Shown here piece by piece: positions 1 through 9,822 of a DNA stretch of 15,108 nt (position 1 is its first letter; each line of letters begins with the position of its first letter). A program made the translations under genes and the position numbers. The notes beneath the pieces are model-generated. The model was not told the DNA's origin, searched no databases, and saw only the letters and a list, made by a program, of their open reading frames with translations. Origin of the DNA: Pseudomonadota bacterium (GTDB lineage: Bacteria; Pseudomonadota; Alphaproteobacteria; Caulobacterales; Caulobacteraceae); assembly GCA_023390245.1 (NCBI GenBank), contig JAEWDF010000116.1, positions 1 to 15,108 of the forward strand, in the 5' to 3' direction.

Positions 1-2791
<2,791 letters not shown>

Positions 2792-3134
2792 TCAGTGTTT
2801 CCCATGGCGCGCGACCCGGGGAAGCCGTGCGCGAAATGCAGCGGCCACGGCGCGCGTTTCCGCGTCCGCAGCCAGGGTTTCGGCGTCCACCCTCGGCCCA
2901 CTGCGGGGCCAGGACGCCTGAAATGTACCGGCTCCCTGGGGAAGGAGCCGCGCCTTCGCTCCGGTCGGAGGGCGACGGACCGGGCCTCGGCGCTTACGCG
3001 CAGACTCATGGGGAGTGTTGCGGAACGCGGACATATACTCGCTTCCGCGGCGAAATAAAGACCTGCGGTGGAACCTTTTTCGCCGCGCCGCCAGCGGATT
3101 GCCGCCCCGCGCCTCGCCCTGCTAGCGTCGCCAT
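2792..3134 (-). promoter_or_regulatory. rpoB upstream region: candidate promoter and structured leader, shared with divergent FKBP gene
   Basis: This 343-bp gene-free gap separates rpoB from the divergent FKBP gene. On the minus strand a TTTATT (3059-3054) is followed after 16 bp by TATATG (3037-3032), a plausible sigma70-type promoter that would give a leader of roughly 230 nt. Inside that leader is a 7-bp stem, CGGCTCC (2929-2935) pairing with GGAGCCG (2944-2950) across an 8-nt loop, followed by a second GC-rich palindromic stretch at about 2951-2975. On the plus strand TTGCCG (3099-3104) and GCTAGC (3121-3126), 16 bp apart, could be a promoter lying so close to the FKBP ATG that the message would be nearly leaderless. 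The hairpin is read directly; the promoter assignments are weak inferences. Confidence 0.3.
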
Positions 3135-3680
3135 ATGAAAAGCGCCCTGATCGCCCTCCCCGCCCTGCTCCTGGCCGCCGCCTGCGCCCATGCGCCGGCC
3201 AGCCATGACGAGACCGTCGCCGCCTCCCGGCGGACCGACCCCTCGGTGCGCACCGCCGGTCCCGCCACCCAGGAGAACTGGAACCAGGGCAACCGCGACT
3301 ACCTGGCCTGGAACGGCGCCCGGCGCGGCTGGACCACCACGGCCTCGGGCCTGCAATACCGTCGTATCGGCAAGGCCCGGCCGGACGGCGCCCAGCCGAC
3401 CGCGACCGACACGGTCGTCGTCCACTATCGCGGGACCTTCATCGACGGGCGGGAGTTCGACAGCTCCTATTCGCGCAACGAGCCGGCGGAATTCCCGCTG
3501 AACCGCGTCATCAAGGGCTGGACCGAGGGCGTGGCCCTGATGCGCGTCGGCGAGACCTATGAATTCGTCATCCCGCCCGACCTGGCCTACGGCTCCCGCT
3601 GGGTCGGCGGCGACGAGCTTCCGCCCAATTCGACCCTCCGGTTCACCGTCGAACTGCTGGACGTCAAACCCGCCGCCTGA
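3135..3680 (+). CDS. FKBP-type peptidyl-prolyl cis-trans isomerase, probable lipoprotein
   Basis: Predicted prolyl isomerase/chaperone (181 aa) anchored in the cell envelope. Residues 1-17 form a short lipoprotein-like signal ending in LAAAC, with C17 as the candidate acylated cysteine; the -3 residue is Ala rather than the preferred Leu, so lipidation is likely but not certain. Residues 18-70 are a polar linker. A single FKBP domain spans about 88-178. The FKBP12 pocket residues can be matched one by one: Y98, F108, D109, F120, V125, I126, W129, Y152 and F170, so catalytic activity is expected. The stretch SGLQYRRIGK before the domain resembles the entry to FkpA/Mip-type domains, but the long dimerising helix of Mip is absent. 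The ATG is chosen because the signal peptide starts there; no clear Shine-Dalgarno is seen. Its periplasmic role fits the secreted peptidases and esterase downstream. Confidence 0.92.
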   Translation: MKSALIALPALLLAAACAHAPASHDETVAASRRTDPSVRTAGPATQENWNQGNRDYLAWNGARRGWTTTASGLQYRRIGKARPDGAQPTATDTVVVHYRGTFIDGREFDSSYSRNEPAEFPLNRVIKGWTEGVALMRVGETYEFVIPPDLAYGSRWVGGDELPPNSTLRFTVELLDVKPAA

Positions 3681-3779
3681 TCCGCGGTCGGCCGAAATAG
3701 GATGGCAAGGCGGCGCTTCCGAGCCAAATTGCGGCCAGGAAGCATCGCGTTTTCAAACTCTTGAATGCAAGAAGGGGCG

Positions 3780-3830
3780 ATGAACGCACCTGGGTTCGCG
3801 CCGCCCTTATCGTCGCGGCATGACCCATGA
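3780..3830 (+). CDS. possible 16-codon leader ORF overlapping the start of the HTH gene
   Basis: An ATG at 3780 is preceded by the purine-rich stretch AAGAAGGGG, the best ribosome-binding-like sequence in this neighbourhood. It opens a 16-residue frame (MNAPGFAPPLSSRHDP) that stops at 3830, ten bases past the ATG of the helix-turn-helix gene at 3820 and in another frame. That gene has no Shine-Dalgarno of its own and no in-frame start upstream before a stop at 3781-3783, so translational coupling through this short frame is a reasonable idea. It may equally be chance. No homology can be claimed for so short a peptide. Confidence 0.25.
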   Translation: MNAPGFAPPLSSRHDP

Positions 3831-4296
3831 TCCGATCCCCCGCCCTGCCCATCATACTCGACGCTCCGCAGAAACCTGGGCCGCCGCCCGCACCGACTAT
3901 CTGGCCGGCGGCACGGCGGCCGAGGTGTGCGAACGCCACGGCCTCAGCGTCTCCACCTTCCGCTGGCGCGCCCGCACCGAGGGTTGGCGGCTGGCGGACC
4001 AGCCCCACGGCGCGGTGTTCGAGCCCTTTGGCGAGGAGGAACTCGCCTTCCACGACACCAGCCTGCCCTGCAACGCCGCCGACATGGCGCGCCTGGCCTG
4101 GGCCAATGCGTCGCGCGCCATGCGGGATGGCCGCCTGATCGAGGCGCGCGGCTGGACCCGCCTCCACAACGATCTGACCCTTCTCGCGGACAAGGACCGC
4201 AGCACGGTCCGCATGCACCGCCATTGGACGCAAGAGCCGGAAACGGCTCACCGTGTCCCGCTCACGCCGCCCCTTCGACCGATGGAGGAGGACTGA
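3820..4296 (+). CDS. small helix-turn-helix protein of unknown function
   Basis: Hypothetical 158-residue protein. Residues about 18-58 look like a helix-turn-helix of the type in phage terminase small subunits and resolvase-like regulators. The segment AEVCERHGLSVSTFRWRART (34-53) has the expected short helix, glycine turn and basic recognition helix, and is followed by EGW. The rest (60-158) is polar, with an acidic EPFGEEEL patch and an Ala/Arg-rich helical stretch (87-135). There is no signal peptide or membrane segment, so it should be cytoplasmic. No other phage gene is nearby, so a terminase role is unlikely and a DNA-binding role is an inference from the motif. The start is forced by an in-frame stop at 3781-3783 with no ATG, GTG or TTG between. 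The repeat array right after its stop (4299-4347) is a candidate binding site. Confidence 0.6.
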   Translation: MTHDPIPRPAHHTRRSAETWAAARTDYLAGGTAAEVCERHGLSVSTFRWRARTEGWRLADQPHGAVFEPFGEEELAFHDTSLPCNAADMARLAWANASRAMRDGRLIEARGWTRLHNDLTLLADKDRSTVRMHRHWTQEPETAHRVPLTPPLRPMEED

Positions 4297-4298
4297 GC

Positions 4299-4347
4299 CA
4301 TTGCACTCCATTGCACATTGCACTGTTTTTGCGTGTGCAGTGCAATT
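4299..4347. promoter_or_regulatory. CATTGCAC repeat array with a 9-bp perfect inverted repeat (operator candidate)
   Basis: CATTGCAC occurs three times in direct orientation (4299-4306, 4309-4316, 4316-4323), and its inverse occurs once with one mismatch (GTGCAATT, 4340-4347). The last direct copy and the inverse copy lie in a perfect inverted repeat, ATTGCACTG (4317-4325) and CAGTGCAAT (4338-4346), with a 12-nt spacer. The array begins three bases after the stop of the helix-turn-helix gene and lies about 85 bp before the first M61 peptidase gene. A TTGACG (4365-4370) lies just downstream and could be a -35 element, although no convincing -10 follows. It could be an operator or a weak hairpin terminator. 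It lacks a T-run directly after the stem, which argues for a protein-binding site. Confidence 0.5.
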
Positions 4348-4430
4348 CCGGGCCGAGTTGAACCTTGACGGGCCGGTTCCTGCGGCGGACTGTCGCGCCC
4401 TTGTCCAGAGGCCTGTGAGAGTCTGTCCCG

Positions 4431-6404
4431 ATGATCCGATCCCGCCTGAGCGCCGCCGGCCTCGCCCTGCTGCTCGTCTCCGCAGCGCCCGCCGCCTTGG
4501 CCCAAAACACCAACGCCAACGCCAACGCGGGCCCAGGCGCGGCGCCGCCGGCCCTGCCGATCGCCCTGCCGCCGATCCCGGCGGTCCGCGATGTCGCCTA
4601 TCCGGGCGTCATCCGGCTGGAGGTGGACGCCACCAACCTGGCCCAGCGCATCTATCAGGTGACCGAGACCATTCCGGTGTCGCAGGCCGGGCCTATGACG
4701 CTGTTCTTCCCCGAATGGCTGCCCGGCAACCACGGCCCCGTCGGCCCGGTGAGGCAGCTGGCCGGGCTGGTGTTCGAAGCGAACGGCCAGCGCGTGGAAT
4801 GGGTGCGCGACACGCTTCAGCCCCTCGCCTACCACATCGACGTGCCCGCCGGCGCGACCGAGATCGTCGCCCGCTTCCAGCACCTGTCGCCGACCGAGGG
4901 CAGCCAGGGCCGCATCACCATGACGCCCGAGATGCTGAACATCCAGTGGGAGAAGATGCTGCTCTATCCCGCCGGCCACTGGTCGCGGAACATCACGCTC
5001 CAGCCGACCGTCACCCTGCCGGCCGGCTGGCAATTCGCCACCGCGCTGGAGACCGAGGGCCAGGCCGGCGCCGCCGCCACCTTCAAGCCGGTCAACCTGG
5101 AAGTGCTGATCGACAGCCCGATGTTCGCCGGCGCCCACTTCCGCCAGATCGACCTGGATCCGGGCGGCCGCTCGCCGGTGCGCGCCAACTTCGTCGCCGA
5201 CAAGCCGGAGAGCCTGGAGGCCACCGACGAGCAGATCCAGATCCTGCGCAATCTCGTGACCCAGATGGACCGCCTCTACGGCGCGCGCCACTTCGACCAC
5301 TACGACTTCCTGATCGCCATGACCGACAAGCTGGGCGGCATCGGCCTGGAGCACCACCGCAGCTCCGAGAACTCGGTCGATCCGGAGTTCTTCACCGGCT
5401 GGGCCACGCACTTCGGCGACCGGGACCTGCTGTCGCACGAGATGAACCACTCCTGGGACGGCAAGTGGGCGCGCCCGGCCGACCAGTATGTCCCGAACTT
5501 CAACACCCCGCTGCAGAACAGCCTGCTGTGGGTCTATGAGGGCCAGACCCAATACTACGGCCAGGTCATCGCCGCCCGCTCGGGCCTGCTCAGCAAGCAG
5601 CAGGCGTTGGACTCACTGGCCATGACCGCCGCCGCCTACGACAACCGCGTGGGCCGGGCCTGGCGCGCCATGCAGGACACCACCAACGATCCGATCATCA
5701 GCCAGCGCCGGCCCAAGGGCTGGCTCAGCTGGCAGCGTGACGAGGACTACTATTCCGAGGGCCAGCTGATCTGGCTGGACGTCGACACCACGATCCGCGA
5801 GCGCACCAACGGCCGCAAGTCGCTGGACGATTTCGCCCGCGCCTTCTACGGCGTCGACGACGGCAGCTACGAGGCCAAGCCCTACACCTTCGAGGACGTG
5901 GTCGCGGCGCTGAACGGCGTGGTCCAGAACGACTGGGCGACCTTCCTGCGCAGCCGCCTGGACGGGCATGGCCCCGGCGCCCCGCTGGACGGGCTGGAGC
6001 GCGGCGGCTACCGCCTGGTCTACACCGACAAGCCCAGCGACTATCAGAAGACGCTGTACGGCGAATACAAGCGCAACGACTTCACCTATTCGCTGGGCCT
6101 CCAGACCAACGGCTCGAACGGCGTCCGCAGCGTCCAGTGGGACAGTCCCGCCTTCAAGGCCGGCCTGGCGCCGGGGATGGAGATCGTCGCCGTCAACGGC
6201 ATGGCCGCCAGCGCCGACGGGATCGCCCAGGCGATCACCGCCGCCAAGGACCCGGCCCGCAACGTCGAGCTGATCGTCAAGGACGGCGACCAGTACCGCA
6301 CCGTCGTCTTCGACTACCACGACGGCCTGCGCTACCCCCACCTGGAGCGGATCGAGGGAACGCCCGACCGCCTCGGCGACATCCTGACGGCCCGGCGGCG
6401 TTAA
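4431..6404 (+). CDS. secreted M61-family (glycyl aminopeptidase-like) metallopeptidase with PDZ domain, paralog 1
   Basis: Zinc metallopeptidase of MEROPS family M61, 657 aa. A signal peptide (1-24, cleavage expected after ALA before Q25) predicts periplasmic location. It is followed by a short Asn/Ala-Pro-rich linker (26-50). A beta-rich N-terminal domain (about 55-255) precedes the catalytic domain (about 265-520). The zinc site is HEMNH at H336, E337 and H340, with E370 in WVYEGQTQYY as the likely third ligand. The family-typical GGIGLEHHRSSEN (302-314) and SWDGKWARP flank it. A PDZ-like domain follows at about 553-627 (core SLGLQ, GVRSV, SPAFKAGLAPG and AVNG). Domain order and length are normal for the family. 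The substrate cannot be told from sequence; the type member removes N-terminal glycine. No good Shine-Dalgarno precedes the ATG, which is chosen for the signal peptide. A paralog lies directly downstream in the same orientation. Confidence 0.95.
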   Translation: MIRSRLSAAGLALLLVSAAPAALAQNTNANANAGPGAAPPALPIALPPIPAVRDVAYPGVIRLEVDATNLAQRIYQVTETIPVSQAGPMTLFFPEWLPGNHGPVGPVRQLAGLVFEANGQRVEWVRDTLQPLAYHIDVPAGATEIVARFQHLSPTEGSQGRITMTPEMLNIQWEKMLLYPAGHWSRNITLQPTVTLPAGWQFATALETEGQAGAAATFKPVNLEVLIDSPMFAGAHFRQIDLDPGGRSPVRANFVADKPESLEATDEQIQILRNLVTQMDRLYGARHFDHYDFLIAMTDKLGGIGLEHHRSSENSVDPEFFTGWATHFGDRDLLSHEMNHSWDGKWARPADQYVPNFNTPLQNSLLWVYEGQTQYYGQVIAARSGLLSKQQALDSLAMTAAAYDNRVGRAWRAMQDTTNDPIISQRRPKGWLSWQRDEDYYSEGQLIWLDVDTTIRERTNGRKSLDDFARAFYGVDDGSYEAKPYTFEDVVAALNGVVQNDWATFLRSRLDGHGPGAPLDGLERGGYRLVYTDKPSDYQKTLYGEYKRNDFTYSLGLQTNGSNGVRSVQWDSPAFKAGLAPGMEIVAVNGMAASADGIAQAITAAKDPARNVELIVKDGDQYRTVVFDYHDGLRYPHLERIEGTPDRLGDILTARRR

Positions 6405-6530
6405 GAACCCCTCCGTCTCTCCGCTTCGCTCCGAGCCACCTCCCCACAAAGTGGGGAGGAGACCGGCAACGCCACAACGTCTCCTCCCCGCTTCGCGGGG
6501 AGGGGGACCGCGCAGCGGTGGAGGGGCTCT
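6405..6530. repeat. structured intergenic repeat, copy 1 (REP/REPIN-like)
   Basis: This ~125-bp element starts on the base after the TAA of the first M61 gene. It contains two perfect 9-bp hairpins: CCTCCCCAC (6439-6447) with GTGGGGAGG (6451-6459), loop AAA; and CCTCCCCGC (6483-6491) with GCGGGGAGG (6495-6503), loop TTC. Outer arms also pair: AACCCCTCC near 6406 with GGAGGGG near 6519-6525, and CCGCTTCGC (6421-6429) with GCGCAGCGG (6510-6518) with one mismatch. The same element, about 90% identical by eye, follows the second M61 gene. It resembles the dispersed palindromic repeats known from Caulobacter-group genomes. It encodes nothing visible and may act as a transcription barrier or mRNA stabiliser. 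Confidence 0.85.
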
Positions 6531-6608
6531 TCCGCGTCACCACCTCCCTTGACGCCCCGCGCCTCGCCCCCGACGGTGCGGCCCTTCTTCGCTGTTCCGG
6601 ATTCCCCC

Positions 6609-8600
6609 ATGACGCGCTCCCGCCTGACCGCCGCCTGCCTCGCCATGCTGATGACGGGGGTCGCGGCGCCGGCCCTGGCGCAGTCCTTCACGTCCAGCCC
6701 CGTGGTGGTCGATCCGGCCCAGGCGGCCCTGGCCCTGCCCCGCCCGCAGCCGGCCATCCCCGCGCCCGCCGACACGCCCTATCCCGGCGTGATCCGCTAC
6801 CGGGCCGACATCACCGACCTGGAGCGGCGCATCATCTCGGTCACCGAGACGATCCCGGTCGCCGGCCCCGGCCCGCTGACCCTGCTCTATCCGAAGTTCC
6901 TGCCCGGCAACCACGCCGCCACCGGGCCGATCCAGCTGCTGGCCGGCCTGACGATCACCGGAAACGGCCAGCGCATCGAATGGGTGCGCGACACGCTCGA
7001 TCCCTACGCCTTCCACCTGGACATCCCCGCCGGCGTCTCCAGCATCGAGGTCGCCTTCCAGCAGCTGACCCAGCCGGACAATTCGAACTGGCGCGTGCTG
7101 ATGACGTCGTCGATCGTCAACCTTCAGTGGGAGAAGGCCCTGCTCTATCCGGCCGGCCATTTCGCCCGCCAGATCCAGGTCGCCCCGACCGTTCGCCTTC
7201 CCCAGGGCTGGAACTACGGCACGGCCCTGGCCACAGCCTCGCACGAGGGCGACGTGGCGACGTTCGAGACCACCGACCTCTACACCCTGATCGACAGCCC
7301 GGTCTTCGCCGGCGCCCACTACCGCCGCATCGACATCGACCCGGCGGGCGACGCCGTCCACCTGAACATCGTCGCCGACGAAGCCGCCAACATAGCGCCG
7401 ACCGACGATCAGCTGAAGCTGTTGGAGAACCTGGTCGCCCAGACCGACCGCCTGTTCGGCGCGCGCCATTACGATCGCTACGAATTCCTTCTGGCCCTGA
7501 CGCGCCAACTGGGCGGCATCGGCCTGGAGCACCACCGCAGCTCCGAAAACACCTCCAGCCCCGACTTCTTCACCAACTGGGCCAAGAGCGCGGGCAATCG
7601 ATCCCTGCTGCCGCACGAGTTCACCCACTCTTGGAACGGCAAGTTCATGCGGCCGGCGGACGAACTGACGGCCAACCACAACGTCCCGACCCAGAACACC
7701 CTGCTGTGGGTCTATGAGGGCCAGACCGAATACTGGGGCGAGGTCCTGTCCGCCCGCTCCGGCCTGCACACGCCGGAGGAGGCGCGCATCGTCTTCGCCG
7801 AGATCGCGGCCTTCTACGACAACCAGCCGGGCCGCCAGTGGCGGCCGCTTCAGGACACGGCCAACCACAACCTCCTGGGCTATCGCGTCCCGGGTCAGTG
7901 GACGTCGTGGATGCGCGGCACCGGCGACTACTACCGCGAAAGCCTGCTGGTCTGGCTCGACGCCGACACGCTGATCCGGGAGGAGACCAACGGCCGCAAG
8001 TCGCTGGACGACTTCGCCCGGGCCTTCTTCGGCCATGACGACGGTTCCTGGTCGCCCCAGGGCTATACCTTCGAGGACCTGGTCGCGGCCCTGAACGCGG
8101 TCCACCCCCACGACTGGGCCGGCTTCCTGCGCCAGCGGCTGGATGCGGCGGGGCCGGAGGCGCAGGCGCCGCTGGCGGGGCTGGCGCGCGCCGGATGGCG
8201 GCTGGCCTACACCGACGCCCTGACGCCGGGCGAGAAGGCGGTGCAGGGGGGCTGGGCCAACGACTTCCAGTATTCGCTGGGCTTCACCCTGGCCGGCGAC
8301 CGGATCGTGGGCGTCCGCTGGGGCGGCCCGGCCTATGAACAGGGCGTCGGCGCCGGCTGGACCCTGGTCGCCGTCAACGGCAAGGCCGGCTCGGCCGAGG
8401 TCCTGCGCGACGCCGTGACCGCCGCCCAAAGAACCTCAAGCGGGGGAACCGATGCGCCCATCGAGCTGCTGATCAAGTCCGGCGACCGCTTCCGCACCGT
8501 GGCCTTCGACTACCACGACGGCCTGCGTTACCCGCGCCTGGAGCGGATCGCGGGAACCCCCGACCGTCTGACGGACATCCTGACGCCGCGCCGGCGTTAA
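6609..8600 (+). CDS. secreted M61-family (glycyl aminopeptidase-like) metallopeptidase with PDZ domain, paralog 2
   Basis: Second M61 zinc peptidase, 663 aa, collinear with the upstream gene and clearly over half identical by eye. The signal peptide is MTRSRLTAACLAMLMTG up to ALA, with cleavage before Q25. The zinc motif HEFTHSW (H336, E337, H340) and E370 in WVYEGQTEYW fall at exactly the same residue numbers as in paralog 1. HEFTHSWNGK is closer to the usual family motif than HEMNHSWDGK. The PDZ-like domain lies at about 555-635, with a longer insert near 605-616 (QRTSSGGTDAP) than in paralog 1. An in-frame TTG lies 60 bp upstream, but ATG 6609 is chosen because the signal peptide starts there. 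No clear Shine-Dalgarno is seen. Copy 1 of the repeat separates it from paralog 1, so joint transcription is possible but may be attenuated. Confidence 0.95.
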   Translation: MTRSRLTAACLAMLMTGVAAPALAQSFTSSPVVVDPAQAALALPRPQPAIPAPADTPYPGVIRYRADITDLERRIISVTETIPVAGPGPLTLLYPKFLPGNHAATGPIQLLAGLTITGNGQRIEWVRDTLDPYAFHLDIPAGVSSIEVAFQQLTQPDNSNWRVLMTSSIVNLQWEKALLYPAGHFARQIQVAPTVRLPQGWNYGTALATASHEGDVATFETTDLYTLIDSPVFAGAHYRRIDIDPAGDAVHLNIVADEAANIAPTDDQLKLLENLVAQTDRLFGARHYDRYEFLLALTRQLGGIGLEHHRSSENTSSPDFFTNWAKSAGNRSLLPHEFTHSWNGKFMRPADELTANHNVPTQNTLLWVYEGQTEYWGEVLSARSGLHTPEEARIVFAEIAAFYDNQPGRQWRPLQDTANHNLLGYRVPGQWTSWMRGTGDYYRESLLVWLDADTLIREETNGRKSLDDFARAFFGHDDGSWSPQGYTFEDLVAALNAVHPHDWAGFLRQRLDAAGPEAQAPLAGLARAGWRLAYTDALTPGEKAVQGGWANDFQYSLGFTLAGDRIVGVRWGGPAYEQGVGAGWTLVAVNGKAGSAEVLRDAVTAAQRTSSGGTDAPIELLIKSGDRFRTVAFDYHDGLRYPRLERIAGTPDRLTDILTPRRR

Positions 8601-8723
8601 GAACCCCTCCGTCTCTCCGCTTCGCTTCGAGCCACCTCCCCATTGCATGGGGAGGAGACGGCAAGGTCAACGTCTCCTCCCCGCTTCGCGGGGAGGGGGA
8701 CCGCGAAGCGGTGGAGGGGTTCT
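8601..8723. repeat. structured intergenic repeat, copy 2 (REP/REPIN-like)
   Basis: Second copy of the element, again beginning on the base after a TAA. The first hairpin is CCTCCCCAT (8635-8643) with ATGGGGAGG (8647-8655), loop TGC. Relative to copy 1 the innermost C-G pair has become T-A on both arms, a compensatory change. The second hairpin, CCTCCCCGC (8676-8684) with GCGGGGAGG (8688-8696), is identical to copy 1. The outer arms pair perfectly here: GAACCCCTCC (8601-8610) with GGAGGGGTTC (8713-8722), and CCGCTTCGC (8617-8625) with GCGAAGCGG (8703-8711). The whole element can therefore form a four-stem cruciform or branched RNA. Confidence 0.85.
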
Positions 8724-8775
8724 TGCCGCGCCTCCGCCCTTGATCTCCGTACCTCCGCCCCGGACCCATGCCGCC

Positions 8776-9675
8776 ATGCTCCGTCTCCCGTTCCTCCTCC
8801 TCGCCGCCTTCCTGTTCGGCGCGCCCGCCGCCCACGCCGCCTGCGACATCGGCCAGCCCGGCGCGACGGCGCGGGCGGAGATCGGACGCACCAGCCGCCC
8901 CATGCTGGTCCACCTGCCGCGCGGCTTCGACCCGGCGACGCCCGCCCCGCTGGTCATCGTCCTGCACGGCAGCGGCGGGACCGGCGACGCCATCCTGCGC
9001 CAATCCGGCCTGGCCGAGACCGCCGACCGCCACGGCTTCATCGCCGCCGCGCCCGACGCCGGCATTCCGGTGGACCCGGGCTTCGTCTGGAACATCCCCG
9101 GCGTGCCGACCATCACGGGCCAGATCCCGGGCCGCGGCGACGCCGATGACGTCGTCTATCTGAAGGCCGCCGTCGACGCCCTCGCCGCCCAGGGCTGCGT
9201 CGATCCCGCGCGGGTCTATGTCACGGGCCTGTCGGGCGGCGGCCGCATGGCGTCGTGGCTGGGCTGCGTGGCCGCCGACCGCTTCGCCGCCATCGCGCCC
9301 GTCGTCGGCCTGCGCGCCGGCAATCCGGACGAGGAGGACCGCATGCGCCCCGCCGTGCGCACCTGCCGCCCGTCGCGCCCCATGCCGGTCATGGCCTTCG
9401 CCGGCGACGCGGACACGACCAATCCCATCCAGGGCGGCGGCGCGGGCTATTGGAGCTACACCATGCACGCGGCCGAGCAGCGCTGGGCCCAGCTCAACGC
9501 CTGCACCGCGCCCCTTCCCACCCGCTGGGTGTCCGACGATGTCTATGAGGAAGGCTACGCCGCCTGCCGCGACGGCGCCGACGTGATCGGCCGCATCACC
9601 CGCGGCGGCGGTCACAGCTGGGTGGCCGACAACGAGGCCATGTGGGCCTTCTTCGAGACGCGAACGCGGAAATAG
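8776..9675 (+). CDS. secreted PHB depolymerase / feruloyl esterase-like alpha/beta hydrolase (LpqC type)
   Basis: Serine hydrolase of the poly(3-hydroxybutyrate) depolymerase/feruloyl esterase group, 299 aa. Residues 1-21 are a signal peptide (ends APAAHA), predicting export. The fold landmarks are in order: LVIVLHGSGGTG (59-70) with the oxyanion-hole HG; the nucleophile elbow GLSGGG (S153); FAGDADTTNP (208-217), whose D211 or D213 is the likely catalytic acid; and GGGHSW with H280. Six cysteines (23, 141, 164, 197, 243, 264) fit disulfides in an exported enzyme. There is no separate substrate-binding or linker domain as in extracellular PHB depolymerases, so a small soluble ester is a more cautious substrate guess. 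ATG 8776 is chosen for the signal peptide; an ATG at 8768 is in another frame. It lies after repeat copy 2 and converges on rplL. Confidence 0.88.
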   Translation: MLRLPFLLLAAFLFGAPAAHAACDIGQPGATARAEIGRTSRPMLVHLPRGFDPATPAPLVIVLHGSGGTGDAILRQSGLAETADRHGFIAAAPDAGIPVDPGFVWNIPGVPTITGQIPGRGDADDVVYLKAAVDALAAQGCVDPARVYVTGLSGGGRMASWLGCVAADRFAAIAPVVGLRAGNPDEEDRMRPAVRTCRPSRPMPVMAFAGDADTTNPIQGGGAGYWSYTMHAAEQRWAQLNACTAPLPTRWVSDDVYEEGYAACRDGADVIGRITRGGGHSWVADNEAMWAFFETRTRK

Positions 9676-9760
9676 CCGTTTTCGCCGGCCGCATCCTCAC
9701 GACGACTGCGAGGCGTCGGAAATCCCGTCCTCAAGCCGCGCGATGCGCGATAGGCCCAAC

Positions 9761-9790
9761 AAAAAAGACCCGGCGGTTTCCCGCCGGGCC
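9761..9790 (-). terminator. Rho-independent terminator of the rplJ-rplL unit
   Basis: Read on the minus strand, GGCCCGGCGG (9790-9781) pairs with CCGCCGGGTC (9776-9767), a 10-bp stem with one G-U pair. The loop is GAAA, a GNRA tetraloop, and six Ts follow (9766-9761). It starts about 33 bp after the rplL stop. It should end rplJL transcription and so isolate it from rpoB. On the plus strand the stem is followed only by TTT, so termination of the convergent esterase transcript would be weaker. Confidence 0.92.
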
Positions 9791-9822
9791 TTTCCGATCT
9801 TCAGCGTCAGCCGAAGTCCAGA

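Noticed and set aside
3820..4296. Phage terminase small subunit or prophage remnant
   Set aside because: The helix-turn-helix type resembles terminase small subunits, but no large terminase, portal, integrase or attachment repeat is nearby, so no prophage call is made.
3664..4323. A 219-codon minus-strand open frame opposite the helix-turn-helix gene
   Set aside because: The plus-strand frame has a coherent helix-turn-helix motif and normal codon use; the minus frame has no recognisable domain.
4248..5552. A 434-codon minus-strand open frame across the first M61 gene
   Set aside because: It lies opposite a well-supported M61 peptidase; its sequence is low-complexity Gly/Arg/Val/Gln and matches no family I recognise. 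The same applies to 5613-6449 and 6537-8429.
6405..6530. The repeats as ordinary intrinsic terminators
   Set aside because: The stems are strong but none is followed by a T-run on either strand, so canonical termination is not supported.
6137..7717. A 526-codon plus-strand open frame bridging the two M61 genes
   Set aside because: It is an out-of-frame Arg/Pro/Gly-rich shadow of both M61 genes running through the repeat; no domain or start signal supports it.
6405..8723. Composite transposon or insertion sequence bounded by the two repeats
   Set aside because: No transposase, no target-site duplication visible, and the repeats follow each paralog in direct orientation instead of flanking a mobile cargo gene.
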